The position numbers were made by a program, and so were the translations under genes. The notes beneath the pieces were generated by a model that saw only the letters and a program-made list of their open reading frames with translations, was not told the origin of the DNA and searched no databases. Positions 1 through 8,218 of a stretch of 64,000 nt of DNA are shown here, one piece after another (the first letter of the stretch is position 1; each line of letters opens with the position of its first letter). Source of the stretch: Bacillota bacterium (GTDB taxonomy: Bacteria > Bacillota > Sulfobacillia > Sulfobacillales > Sulfobacillaceae); NCBI GenBank assembly GCA_021820965.1, contig JAKACZ010000006.1, forward strand, positions 62,001-126,000. The letters are read 5' to 3'.

Positions 1-232
1 ATCCCGTGATGACGAGCAGGTAGGCCGTAATTACCCATTGCAATGTTTCGATGGATAGCGCGAACTGGTGTTGCAACACCGGCAACGCGACATTGACAAC
101 GCTGGAGTCCAGATTCACCATAAAGGTCCCCGTAGTGGCTGCAGCAAAGCTAAGCCACAGCGCCCGCCCCTCAAGAACGATGGCACGCTGAGGAGCGCGG
201 TGCGGCACCCGGTCGGCGGTTGAATAAGGCAT
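1..232 (-). CDS. MFS drug/H+ antiporter, DHA2 (EmrB/QacA) type, N-terminal part
   Basis: Only the first 77 codons lie in the window; the gene runs off the left edge. The N-terminus is a short hydrophilic stretch, then a first membrane segment containing LDSSVVNVALPVL. This is the motif at the start of TM1 in 14-TM DHA2 exporters such as EmrB and QacA (family knowledge). The second segment begins at WVITAYLL. The ATG at 230-232 is preceded by AGGAAGGAAC, which supports this start. Such proteins export drugs or organic compounds with the proton gradient at the cytoplasmic membrane. The substrate cannot be told from this fragment. It is transcribed away from the aldolase operon end. Confidence 0.8.
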   Translation of the reverse strand, partial: MPYSTADRVPHRAPQRAIVLEGRALWLSFAAATTGTFMVNLDSSVVNVALPVLQHQFALSIETLQWVITAYLLVITG

Positions 233-341
233 CACTCTGTTCCTTCCTGAGGCTTCAATCGATAAGGTTGCAGGGCGCAAAAGCCCGGTTGCTGGACCGC
301 TTTCTCTAGGTAACACCTGAGTGAGGGTCTGCGACTCATGC

Positions 342-347
342 ATTATA
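342..347 (-). promoter_or_regulatory. Possible -10 box (TATAAT) for the MFS gene
   Basis: On the minus strand a perfect TATAAT lies about 110 bp upstream of the MFS start codon, leaving a leader of roughly 100 nt. No clear -35 box is seen at 17 bp, so this is a weak call based on the hexamer and its position. Confidence 0.3.
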
Positions 348-371
348 GTGAGCTGTCGAAGATAGCGTTAA

Positions 372-399
372 ACCATCCGGGAGGTCCCTCCCGGATGGT
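372..399 (-). terminator. Hairpin at the 3' end of the aldolase gene
   Basis: A perfect inverted repeat with 13-nt arms (ACCATCCGGGAGG and its complement) starts 2 nt after the aldolase stop codon. The T-run on the minus strand is short (TTTAA), so termination may be only partly efficient. The position between two co-directional genes fits an intrinsic terminator. Confidence 0.6.
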
Positions 400-401
400 C
401 A

Positions 402-1067
402 TTAGCGATGGCTGCCAAAAGCCGCCATACGTTCCCGCACCGCACCAACCGCTTGCTCCGGAAGTTCTTTGGCGCCACCCAGCGCGATGGCCTGAATGCT
501 GAGCTCGGCAGCTTCATCCAAAGTGGCTAGCAAGCGCGCCGCGCTGATTGGGTCTTGATAGAATACTAGCGCTCCATGATTCGCCATCATTACCGCAGGC
601 AGGCCGGGATGGTTTTGAATCACGTCAATAATTGAGCCCACGGAGGCGTCTGAACCCCGCGGTGCCCATGGCACCACCGGGATGGGTTCGGTTACGCCGA
701 ACCGGAGAAGGGGCTCGTAGACTAGCGGAATCGGCTGATGAGCGACTGCAAAGACGCTAATGTGGGGAGCATGGGTGTGAATCACGGCACCCACGCTACC
801 GCGGGCCTGATAGACGCGGGTATGCATTTGGATAACTTCCTGCATCGTGGGGTCCATGGCGTCACCGTGAGCCAGCACCCCATTCAAATCCAGCACCGCC
901 AAATCATCGGTGCTGAGATGACCAATGGAGCCACCTCGCGTCATTACAATGTGCGTGTCATCGAGGCGCGCGGAGAGGTTGGCATGCTCGCCACGAAACA
1001 GCATCCCGGAATCGGCCAGTAGATGCGCAGCATCCACAATGTTTTGACGAACGAGTCGTTCTTGCAT
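402..1067 (-). CDS. Class II aldolase/adducin family protein
   Basis: 221 residues, the usual size of the class II aldolase family (L-fuculose-phosphate aldolase, L-ribulose-5-phosphate 4-epimerase, methylthioribulose-phosphate dehydratase). Visible hallmarks are a glycine-rich NLSAR segment near residue 30, the HTH pair in AVIHTHAPH near residue 100 that binds Zn2+, and a third metal ligand in MANHGALVF near residue 165. The enzymes cleave or epimerise sugar phosphates with a divalent metal in the cytoplasm. The exact substrate is not readable here. I chose the ATG at 1065-1067 because AAGGAGG lies 6 nt upstream; an in-frame upstream ATG at 1124 has no such site. No sugar kinase is adjacent. 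Confidence 0.85.
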   Translation of the reverse strand: MQERLVRQNIVDAAHLLADSGMLFRGEHANLSARLDDTHIVMTRGGSIGHLSTDDLAVLDLNGVLAHGDAMDPTMQEVIQMHTRVYQARGSVGAVIHTHAPHISVFAVAHQPIPLVYEPLLRFGVTEPIPVVPWAPRGSDASVGSIIDVIQNHPGLPAVMMANHGALVFYQDPISAARLLATLDEAAELSIQAIALGGAKELPEQAVGAVRERMAAFGSHR

Positions 1068-1421
1068 AGTTGTCCTCCTTGTGTGATTCCGGCGATTCAC
1101 GAACATCTCGGGTAGTATGCCCATGCGAAATCAGCTTCATCAGATCGCTTGAATCAGTATACTGCAACTATCAGTACTTGGCAAGTGCGCCAGCCTATAT
1201 GGCGACTTTATCCACCAGTGCCGGGAGACTAGATCTAGCAGAACTTTCCTTAGCCGGGAAACCCTTGTGAAAGAGAGCTGGCGGTTATTGGGGGAACCTG
1301 CGGGTTCTGTCCTATGGACGGCTTGGCCACCTCCGGCATATTCCCGTGGGCCGTCCTCCCTTGTTTCAACCGTGATGATTTCGTTCGAATCGACTACTGA
1401 CCCAATGTATGATATATAGTG

Positions 1422-1435
1422 AATGAGCGCTCATT
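1422..1435. promoter_or_regulatory. TetR-type operator palindrome
   Basis: AATGAGCGCTCATT is a perfect 14-bp palindrome, with TATGAT (possible -10) at 1408-1413 just upstream and the TetR start codon 18 bp downstream. Dyads containing ATGAGCGCTCAT-like cores are typical sites of QacR/FadR-type TetR repressors. Its position argues for autoregulation of the tetR-fabF pair. Confidence 0.7.
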
Positions 1436-1453
1436 TTTTAAGGAGGCCGATCG

Positions 1454-2068
1454 TTGCCAAAAGTCACGGAGACGCATAAGCGGCGACGGAGGCAAGCCAT
1501 CCTGGATGCTGCCGAACAGATCTTTCTAGGTAAGGGCTACCAGTCGACTACGGTTGATGATATTGCGGTGCGCAGTGGACTCAGTGTTGGGGCGCTTTAT
1601 CGATACTTTTCGGGAAAAAGCGATATCTTGCTGACTCTCATGGAAGATCGGCTGGGGCGGACACCGGATTTACTCGAACGCCTAACAGCCGATGCCCACG
1701 ACCCTTGGGAGCAGATTGGCCGCTGTGTTGACATCTTTGTTTTGGCGCTGCGCGTCCGCCACCCCAGCACCGGGCGGTTACTGATAGTCGCGTGGGGCGA
1801 AGCGCTGCAGGATAGCACCGTGCGTGACGGATTATTGCGGCGTTTCACGGGGCTCGTGGATTATATACGCACCGTGATACAACGGGGCATTGCGTCGGGC
1901 AAGTTTCGTCGCGATGCGGATGCCAAAGTCTTGGCCTCGCTACTGGTCTGCCTGGCGGACGGGGTCACCCTCTATTGGTCGGCAAACAGTTCCAGTCTCG
2001 AACTTCAGCGGATTCGCACGACGGTGATGTCGATGGTGCGTGCGTATCTTAGTCCCGAATTGGCGTGA
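1454..2068 (+). CDS. TetR/AcrR family transcriptional regulator
   Basis: 204 residues. The N-terminal helix-turn-helix lies at about residues 10-55, with the family pattern ILDAAEQIFLGKGYQSTTVDDIAVRSGLSVG split over the DNA-binding helices and ALYRYFSGKSDIL closing it. The C-terminal part is a variable all-helical ligand domain. The start is TTG with AAGGAGG upstream. The perfect palindrome AATGAGCGCTCATT lies between promoter and start, so the protein probably represses itself and the downstream beta-ketoacyl synthase gene, whose start follows the TetR stop by 14 nt. A fatty-acid or acyl-CoA ligand is a reasonable guess from the neighbour, not shown by the sequence. Confidence 0.9.
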   Translation: MPKVTETHKRRRRQAILDAAEQIFLGKGYQSTTVDDIAVRSGLSVGALYRYFSGKSDILLTLMEDRLGRTPDLLERLTADAHDPWEQIGRCVDIFVLALRVRHPSTGRLLIVAWGEALQDSTVRDGLLRRFTGLVDYIRTVIQRGIASGKFRRDADAKVLASLLVCLADGVTLYWSANSSSLELQRIRTTVMSMVRAYLSPELA

Positions 2069-2082
2069 GAGGAGAGTATTGT

Positions 2083-3321
2083 GTGACACGTCGGATTGTC
2101 ATCACGGGGATGGGTCTTATCACTCCGTTGGGAAATACACGAATTGCCAACTGGCAAGCGATTATGGCGGGCCGAACGGGCATTGGACCGATTACGCGGT
2201 TCGACGCATCACCACTGGCCGCGCAGATGGCCGGGGAAGTGCGGGATTTTGATCCCTACGCCATTCTCGAGCCCAAAGAGGTGCGTCATTATGACCGGTT
2301 CATCCACCTGGCTATGGCCGCAACTTCCGAAGCCTTGGCGGATGCGGGGCTCACCGTATTCGACCCCGGTGAGGCCGAACGTACCGGGGTCATTTACGGG
2401 AGCGCCATGGGAGGGCTTGCAACGATTTTGGAGGCGCAAGCGACCCTAAAAAGTCGGGGCGCGCGGCGGGTCTCGCCCTTTCTGTCCCCGGGCTCTGCCA
2501 TAAACATGGCAGCCGGTATTATCTCAATTCGGTGGGGGCTCAAGGGGCCCAATTTTGCCACCGTCTCCGCCTGCTCCACGTCTGCCCACGCCATTGCTGA
2601 CGGGTTTTATGCGATCCAACGTGGCGATGCCGACGTGATGGTGACGGGGGGCAGTGAGGCGGTCATTGCGGAGGTGACCGTAGCGGCGTTTGACAACGCG
2701 GGCGCCTTGTCGCGACAACGGACTGCTCTTGCGTCACGCCCATTTGACGCCAACCGGGACGGGTTTGTAATCGCCGAAGGGGGCGCTACCGTCATTCTGG
2801 AGGAATTGGCCCATGCCCGTGCGCGGGGGGCGACAATTTACGCGGAGCTAATCGGAGTGGGAATGGCCGGGGACGCCTATCATATTACCGCACCGGACCC
2901 GGCTGGCAGCGGTGCCGCGCGCGCGATGGCGCACTCGCTTCAAGCAGCCGGTGTTGCGCCCGAGGCGATATCGTATGTCAACGCACACGCCACCTCGACC
3001 AAGTCAGGCGATGCCAGCGAGACGGCCGCCATCAAATCGGTATTTGGGCCGCACGCGTATAACCTCGCCGTGAGTTCGACCAAGTCCATGACGGGGCATC
3101 TCTTGGGGGCGGCAGGTGCAGCCGAGGCGGCGTACACGGCTTTGGCTCTCTATCAACAAATACTGCCGCCGACGATTAACCTTCAGGCCTCCGATCCCGA
3201 CTGCGACTTGGATTATGTGGCTCAAGGGGCTCGTGCGGGCCAGATCGAGGTGGCCTTGTCCAACAGCAATGGTTTCGGCGGGGCCAACATCAGCCTGGCC
3301 TTTAAACGGTATGAAGGCTAG
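2083..3321 (+). CDS. fabF: Beta-ketoacyl-ACP synthase II (KAS II)
   Basis: 412 residues, matching FabF. It condenses malonyl-ACP with acyl-ACP in fatty acid elongation. The catalytic Cys is residue 164 in TVSACSTSAHA. The two histidines are in NAHATSTKSGD (residues near 305) and KSMTGHLLGAAG (near 340), giving the Cys-His-His triad of this thiolase-fold family. The GTG start is preceded by GAGAGGAGAG; an in-frame GTG at 2065 overlaps the TetR stop and has no better site. No acpP, fabD or fabG is nearby, so this is an isolated copy under TetR control. A specialised second KAS, for example for membrane lipid adjustment, is likely. NAHATST differs slightly from the usual NAHGTST. Confidence 0.9.
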   Translation: MTRRIVITGMGLITPLGNTRIANWQAIMAGRTGIGPITRFDASPLAAQMAGEVRDFDPYAILEPKEVRHYDRFIHLAMAATSEALADAGLTVFDPGEAERTGVIYGSAMGGLATILEAQATLKSRGARRVSPFLSPGSAINMAAGIISIRWGLKGPNFATVSACSTSAHAIADGFYAIQRGDADVMVTGGSEAVIAEVTVAAFDNAGALSRQRTALASRPFDANRDGFVIAEGGATVILEELAHARARGATIYAELIGVGMAGDAYHITAPDPAGSGAARAMAHSLQAAGVAPEAISYVNAHATSTKSGDASETAAIKSVFGPHAYNLAVSSTKSMTGHLLGAAGAAEAAYTALALYQQILPPTINLQASDPDCDLDYVAQGARAGQIEVALSNSNGFGGANISLAFKRYEG

Positions 3322-3859
3322 CAATGAGCCAAAGTCTGGCCTTGTGGCCTATTTCTTCTGGCTAAAGCGTTTCCGGGTTCACATGGACGTCTTGTGCCAA
3401 GATGCCATGGAAGAAAGCTAGCATTATTTTGCCACCACCGGGGCTTAAACGTGGCACGATGGAGTGACGGACGTCCCCACCCAGGTATGCTGGCGTCCGC
3501 GTGTTTCGCCATCGGAGGACAGTTGAGTGTACGTGGCGAACGACGGATAGTCGCTGTGAAAGGCCCACAGGCGTCTTGCGTGATGGGGACTCCGGCAAGG
3601 CCTCGGATAGCCGGGTCGGTCCTTCTGGCGCCGTGCGGACTGGAAATCCTGTCCTCCAGGCGAAAGCTTTCGCGGCCACTCGTCTTTGGATTCCGCAGGA
3701 TCAAGCTGAAGCGGCTGCGGGGCGTTGACGCGACTGAAAAGGCATCCAAGCGGAGGCTAACCGTGCGACGACTCCGCAGGAAATGGCCCATGATTGGAAG
3801 ACTAGCCAAGCCCCCGGTTTCGCGAAAACTCCTGCTCATTCCCGTTGCGCCGCTCCGAT
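3322..3859. other. No intact gene; probable decayed transposase sequence
   Basis: About 540 bp without a recognisable continuous gene. Open frames on both strands are short, proline/arginine-rich and resemble no family I know. The minus strand continues directly from the DUF4338 relic at 3860-4745, so this is probably the worn C-terminal transposase-like part of the same element. That is an inference from position only. Confidence 0.35.
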
Positions 3860-4745
3860 CACCAAAACTCTTCCTGTACGAAAATGTCTCTCGGCGGACG
3901 GTCCGGTCGCGTCGGCCATGGCTCTACCATGGCGTCTCGCCAGTTGCGGACCAGCGGATACATCCAGATTGACTTTCGTGGCAAATGGGCCGTATTGTAA
4001 CGATCTTGCCGGCCGTGGCCCACTGTATCACCGACTTGCACCCAGTTGGCTGGCCGCATAACAGGTGCCGCGATAGGGGCGTTCGACAAAGGTTTCCAAC
4101 AGGACGGGGGCGAACCCGTATCGTGCTTGCCAATCTTTCCGAATCTGGCAGGCGAGCAAGCCCAGCACGTGACTCGCCAGATGGGGAACGTGCACGCCGG
4201 GCAAAATGAGATAGCGGCTGTTGTTTACAATTCGCGAGCGGAACTGGCCGCGGGTGACGTTGTCCCACCCAATCCACTGGTCGCGGGCGGCAAGGGCCTT
4301 GGCCGAAGAACCGAAGAGGAGGCCCCCCAGGCGGACTGGGGTCGCACCTGCGTCCGACACGATCCGATAGTGCTGGCGGGCCCCGAAGGCTCGTTGTAAC
4401 CAAGCGGGTAGTATGCGGCGATGGTGGCGTTCCATATCAAACGTTCTCTCTCGTCGACGAAGGGCACCATCCGAATGGGCTAAACGTCGGACAGCGATGC
4501 CGATATCTGTAGTGGGGGCATCGGATCGCCTCGCTTTTCGGCTTGAACGGCTTGGGGGCTGCGACGCGACGGGGGCATAGCCTTCAGGCGGATCAAGCCA
4601 GATGCTCTTCGATGGCGTTCAGGAGATCGACGCAGGAGTCGACGCGCAAAGTTCCTGCCGGCGACTGCCACGCCAACCTCTCACAGATAATGGCGGCCAA
4701 ACGCGTCCGCACCACTCGTCGAAACTGCCATTGACTGAATTTCCG
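3860..4745 (-). pseudogene. DUF4338 (DruA-like / transposase-associated) protein, multiply frameshifted
   Basis: The minus strand encodes a DUF4338 protein scattered over all three frames. From N- to C-terminus I see ICERLAWQSPAG and SGLIRLKAMPPSRRS (N-terminal domain), IWNATIAAYYPLGY, then RDQWIGWDN with VNNSRYLILPGVHVPHLASH and RYGFAPVLLETF, then ANWVQVGDTVGHGRQDR and MYPLVRNWRD. These blocks come in the order of the family, whose best-known members are DruA of the Druantia defence system and N-terminal domains of transposases. At least four frameshifts separate them. The preserved order and spacing show a once complete gene that is now inactive. The strong conservation of the middle block suggests fairly recent decay. 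Confidence 0.75.
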
Positions 4746-4982
4746 CGATGTCGCCCAGGCTAAAAAACGGTCTCCAATCCAGAACGGGCTATCCCAACGG
4801 CTCTCTATATGACTCTCCTTTCGCGATGTGTATTCTACCTGTGGGGGTGCCTGCCGGGCAGAACGCCTCCGGGTTGAGTTAGGAGGCCCGCACTATTAAA
4901 AAGGTGACTGAGGATCTGGGTGAGCGCCGCGCCTTCAATACGGCCGTAAGCGCGCTAATGGAATTTACCAATGCGCTGTATC

Positions 4983-5309
4983 TTAGATTCGGCTAATGAG
5001 TTTTTGCCGCCGTTCCTCATATTCCGACGGAGAGATAATTCCGCTGTCCATCAGTTCTTTGAGTTTGATCAGCTGATTCATCACGTCGTCTCCCCTGCTG
5101 GAAAGCCCGTGATTGTATCGATCATCAAACATTTCGGGGGACATGACAAGATAGACAATACCGTCGATAAAGCCGACGATGGCGGGGATTCCCGTCCAAA
5201 AGAAGATGGCATATAACACGCCCTGCCCGATTTTTCCCAAATAGAATTTATGCACACCAAAACTGCCCAACAAGATGGCTAACAGTGCCGCTACCAGTCG
5301 GTTTCGCAC
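4983..5309 (-). CDS. TM2 domain protein with C-terminal SHOCT motif
   Basis: 108 residues. Residues 5-60 form a TM2 domain: two membrane helices around GSFGVHKFYLGKIGQG and IVGFIDGIVYLV, with the family's FGxHxFYLG signature. The last 30 residues, from LIKLKELMDSGIISPSEYEERRQKLI, are a SHOCT motif, a short helical hairpin found at the C-termini of many small bacterial proteins. Function is unknown; TM2 proteins are membrane proteins of uncertain role. The gene starts 4 nt after the stop of the upstream minus-strand gene, so the two are surely cotranscribed. Confidence 0.85.
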   Translation of the reverse strand: MRNRLVAALLAILLGSFGVHKFYLGKIGQGVLYAIFFWTGIPAIVGFIDGIVYLVMSPEMFDDRYNHGLSSRGDDVMNQLIKLKELMDSGIISPSEYEERRQKLISRI

Positions 5310-5313
5310 GGCG

Positions 5314-5787
5314 CTATGCTTTCCTTTCTCGGCGAGCGCTCGCGATTTTCGCCTCTGCTGGGGAGATGGCTGCTTGGTTGCCCAGCTCTAAAATTTCCGT
5401 TGCCCTATCAATGAGCCGGCTCATGTGCTGCGGGTTGGGATCCCTCAAGTTAAAGGGCTCCGGCGGCCGGTTGGGCAGGGCCAGCAGTAGGGCCGCGGGC
5501 CTGGAGGGAAGATAAAACTCCGCAACCCGGCTCTTTCCCCGGCCTATCCAGAGAGCGTGCCATCGTTGGCTCTCGTCGTGCCACTCGGCCCACGGCCCGG
5601 AAGACTGCGTCAAGTACACCCCAAGCGTCCAAGCACCGCTGGAGAATCTCCGGAAGTCGTTGGCCAAACGGTCGGCCAGTGGAGCCAAATGGTACTTTAC
5701 CATTAGCCACAAGGTTTCCGGATCGACGGCGCTCGAGGGGAGGACGCCGTCTTGCGCATCCAATAGCCGATAAAGGTTCTCATCCAT
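5314..5787 (-). CDS. Hypothetical protein, operon partner of the TM2-SHOCT gene
   Basis: 157 residues with no family I recognise. It is soluble, with no signal peptide or membrane segment, rich in Trp and Arg. A central segment (about residues 50-100) looks like a beta-rich core with GAWTLGVYL and WHALWIGRGKSRVAEFYLP. The ATG is preceded by GGAAAGGGGAG, and the reading frame is open and coherent up to the tightly coupled TM2-SHOCT gene. A cytosolic partner of that membrane protein is possible, but only the 4-nt spacing supports it. Confidence 0.6.
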   Translation of the reverse strand: MDENLYRLLDAQDGVLPSSAVDPETLWLMVKYHLAPLADRLANDFRRFSSGAWTLGVYLTQSSGPWAEWHDESQRWHALWIGRGKSRVAEFYLPSRPAALLLALPNRPPEPFNLRDPNPQHMSRLIDRATEILELGNQAAISPAEAKIASARRERKA

Positions 5788-6129
5788 GGTTCTCTCCCCT
5801 TTCCTAGCAAGCGTCCAATAAAGCGAAAAAGATCACCCGCCGCCCCGTCTTTCGCCTTTCAGCTGGTTTTGTGTCGAACGGCGGTTCGCTACTATACCAT
5901 TCTCCGACTGTCCGTCCCGCCAAGAGCGGGGATTGGCGGTCGCCACAGTAAATCTCCTGCCGATTCGTTCAATATTTCCTATGTTCATTATTATACCGTC
6001 GGTGATAGCGAAGGATCAGGCTGGGGAAAATCTTCTTCGGCGAACTCCGACACGTCGTCAATACCCTGGGGTCCTATAGGGGTTCACTTAGCGGACGGCC
6101 GTACCCGCTCCCGTCTGCGTGGCGGCGGC
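5788..6129. other. Intergenic stretch, nothing recognised
   Basis: No coding pattern or structured RNA that I can name; it lies between the start of the hypothetical gene and a transposon relic and is probably decayed accessory DNA. Confidence 0.3.
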
Positions 6130-6530
6130 TCAACGGTCGGCCATGAGCGCTATGTAGTTGGCGAACCGGATGGTTTTTGCGGCGGGTGACGCGAAGATCA
6201 AGAATTCGACGATGGGTTCACAACCGATAGGCCGGCGGTCCGGGAAATCGTGCCGCCCGCGACTTTGCCCACAAACTGCAATGGTTCGCGTCATCCCATT
6301 CAGCCCCGCGTCGGCATATCCGCTTTTGAGATGGTGAAGTGGTCGTGGGTGAATACACTTCGGATGTGTCGGCCCTTTTGCGTACAAGTGGGGTATTTCG
6401 TAGTGCCCGCAAGGAAGTTCTTAAAACGCTTGGCCCAGGTGGATCATCGCCCATGTGGGGCGCCGCGTATTGGCGACCTCCGGCATAAACGGAAACGGTT
6501 CGGCCTAGATGGCGTTCAATGGGCGCTCGT
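6130..6530 (-). pseudogene. TnpB (IS605 OrfB) relic
   Basis: The minus strand carries scrambled pieces of a TnpB nuclease in family order. LNAI, a stop, then EPFPFMPEVANTRRP and MIHLGQAF match the N-terminal helical region. FKNFLAGTTKYPTC follows, and REPLQFVGKVAGGTISRTAG matches the beta-barrel block usually seen as REPLRFxGKIxxATVSRTA. Stop codons and frameshifts interrupt it and the RuvC catalytic half is not found. It is therefore a dead remnant of an IS200/IS605-type element. Confidence 0.6.
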
Positions 6531-6802
6531 CGTGGCGTCAGACGGCTTCGGCTAGACGAGGTCGGCGGCCCATGCGTTATATGGCGTTCTCCTCAGGCCC
6601 AGCTGTACGCAAACCAGGCGACGCTCGCGGCCTAACTACCTCTTTTCGGTTTCGCGCATTCCCGGATGGCGGAGAGCTAACCACTCCTTAACTGCACGCC
6701 TCGCCCTGCCTAGGTGTATGCTTGCGTGTCTCGGAACGTTGCCGAACGTTGACAAGCTAGAGCGTCTCTCATACCATGAACTAGAGAAGCATCGCATACC
6801 GT

Positions 6803-6929
6803 CCAAGGTGTTCGCCTCAGGCCCATCCGGCCGGGGATCACGAGAGAATAGGGAAACCGGTGCAAAGCCGGTGCGGTCCCGCCACTGTAATCGGACTCAG
6901 GGGTTCGAGAGCCAGGAGACCTGCCTTGG
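6803..6929 (+). ncRNA. Cobalamin (AdoCbl) riboswitch 1
   Basis: Contains the conserved core GGTGCAAAGCCGGTGCGG, then GTCCCGCCACTGTAAT, and the closing element GAGCCAGGAGACCTGCC. The outer P1 stem pairs CCAAGG (6803-6808) with CCTTGG (6924-6929). This class binds adenosylcobalamin and shuts down downstream biosynthesis or transport genes. Here it precedes the cbiB remnant and cobS-cobD-cobQ, so it once controlled, and may still control, the whole B12 assembly operon. The peripheral P6 region is shorter than usual. Confidence 0.92.
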
Positions 6930-6984
6930 ATGGCGCAATCCGCCTTCGAGGAAAGGTCATGGAGATTCTGTTCCTATCCATTTG

Positions 6985-7463
6985 GCCGTCGTCGAGACGG
7001 TCTTCTTACGTATATCGGACGCCGTCACGAGGATTGTTGGCGGCGCTCCACTGGCGATGGCGTACCGAGCGGTGAATACGCTGGATTCCATGGTAGGATA
7101 GCGCAATGCGCGACGCCGGTATTACGGATGGGCCTCCGCCAAGTTGGATTAGGCAATGAATTGTGTTTCGGCCCGGTTAACGGCGATACTGTTTGGCTGG
7201 TTCTAACCTTGCTTGGCGGAGCAACCCTGCGTCGACAAGTTCATCGCCATCCCAGCCTAAACGCGGGAATACCCGAGGCGAGGATGGCTGGAGTTCTTGG
7301 GGTGCGGTTGGGCGGTCGGGATTTCTGCGGAGGTGTGTCGTTGCTCAGAGCCGAGTTGGGAGAGTCGACGCGTCCATTAAACGCGGAAGGCATTGTCCGT
7401 GCTGTAGGAGTGGTCCGATGGTGCGGTGTTCTGGTTGTCCTGGCAGCTTTGGCCTTAAGATGA
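6985..7463 (+). pseudogene. cbiB: Adenosylcobinamide-phosphate synthase CbiB, truncated and interrupted
   Basis: CbiB is a membrane enzyme of about 320 residues that attaches the aminopropanol arm to cobyric acid. Only its C-terminal half remains. GGAPLAMAYRAVNTLDSMVG is followed in the same frame by a TAG (7099-7101), then RNARRRYYGWASAKLD, another TAG (7150-7152), and SARLTAILFGWF. The sequence then shifts frame into TLLGGATLRRQVHRHPS and MAGVLGVRLGG near the C-terminus. Two in-frame stops plus a frameshift and a missing N-terminal half mean true decay rather than one sequencing slip. The remnant ends in an ATGA overlap with cobS, the fossil of tight operon coupling. Confidence 0.85.
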
Positions 7464-8218
7464 GGAGCGGGTATAAGGGCTTCATCCTGGCGTTGGGGTT
7501 TGCTACGATCGTGCCCATGCCGCGTCTTGCGAGCGTCGATCAGGATGCGCTCCGCCGCAGTATGGGATTCTTCCCGGTGGCTGGACTGGTCTTAGGATTA
7601 TTTCTCTGGGCCTTGATCTGGACAGGGGCGCAACTGGTGCCGCGTAGCGTGGCGGCATTGCTGGCACTGGCACTGTATGTGCTGGTGACGGGAGCCCTTC
7701 ATCTCGATGGGTTGGCCGATACGTTTGACGCGCTCGGCAGCCGTAAGCCCCCCGTGAAGGCATTAGAGGTGATGAAGGATAGTCGAATCGGAACCATGGG
7801 TGCCGTAGCCGTCATCCTGATTCTTCTGGGGAAAGCGCTTGCTTTTACCCGGATTCCTGTCAACGGGCCGGGTCCCTGGATGGTTGTGCCGGTCTTAGCC
7901 AGGACCTCCGTGGTCTGGTCGATGAAGTGGGCTCCTGCGGCACGGCCCGAGGGTCTGGGCGCACTGTACGCGGGGCGTCTTACGCCATCCACGGTTGTCG
8001 CGGCGACCGTCGTGGGCGTCTTGGCCGCGGCCACATTACTCTCCTGGCCGCACGCGCTGTTGCTCGTGCTCCTCTCCTTAGGGATGACGCTCGTCTGGGT
8101 TCTGGTGGTTCGGCGGCGATTTGGCGGGGCGACCGGCGACACCTATGGGGCGTTGTTGGAAGTTGTTGAGTGGGTAGGATTTCTCAGCTTAACGGGAGGC
8201 TGGGGCGATGGACGTTAA
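7460..8218 (+). CDS. cobS: Adenosylcobinamide-GDP ribazoletransferase (cobalamin synthase)
   Basis: 252 residues, full length for CobS. It joins alpha-ribazole to adenosylcobinamide-GDP, the last step of the nucleotide-loop assembly, in the cytoplasmic membrane. The family signature LTGALHLDGLADTFDALGS (about residues 75-93) with its acidic Mg2+ ligands is complete, as are TIVPMPR near the N-terminus and the RxGxxG-like DSRIGTMGAVAV segment near residue 110. Six to seven hydrophobic helices follow. ATG overlaps the cbiB stop as ATGA, and the stop overlaps the cobD start. It is intact although both neighbours are broken. Confidence 0.93.
   Translation: MRSGYKGFILALGFATIVPMPRLASVDQDALRRSMGFFPVAGLVLGLFLWALIWTGAQLVPRSVAALLALALYVLVTGALHLDGLADTFDALGSRKPPVKALEVMKDSRIGTMGAVAVILILLGKALAFTRIPVNGPGPWMVVPVLARTSVVWSMKWAPAARPEGLGALYAGRLTPSTVVAATVVGVLAAATLLSWPHALLLVLLSLGMTLVWVLVVRRRFGGATGDTYGALLEVVEWVGFLSLTGGWGDGR

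Noticed and set aside
233-341. Riboswitch in the MFS gene leader
   Set aside because: The roughly 100-nt leader has a small G/C stem but no conserved core of a class I know.
402-1124. Longer start of the aldolase at 1124
   Set aside because: The extra 19 residues are not family-like, and AAGGAGG stands directly before the ATG at 1067.
3394-3972. 192-residue Arg-rich plus-strand frame as a gene
   Set aside because: Antisense to the decayed DUF4338/transposase locus, no motif, no ribosome site.
6930-7463. A 177-residue plus-strand open frame as a real gene
   Set aside because: Only its C-terminal part matches CbiB; the first half is the wrong frame of the same remnant, whose correct frame has in-frame stops.
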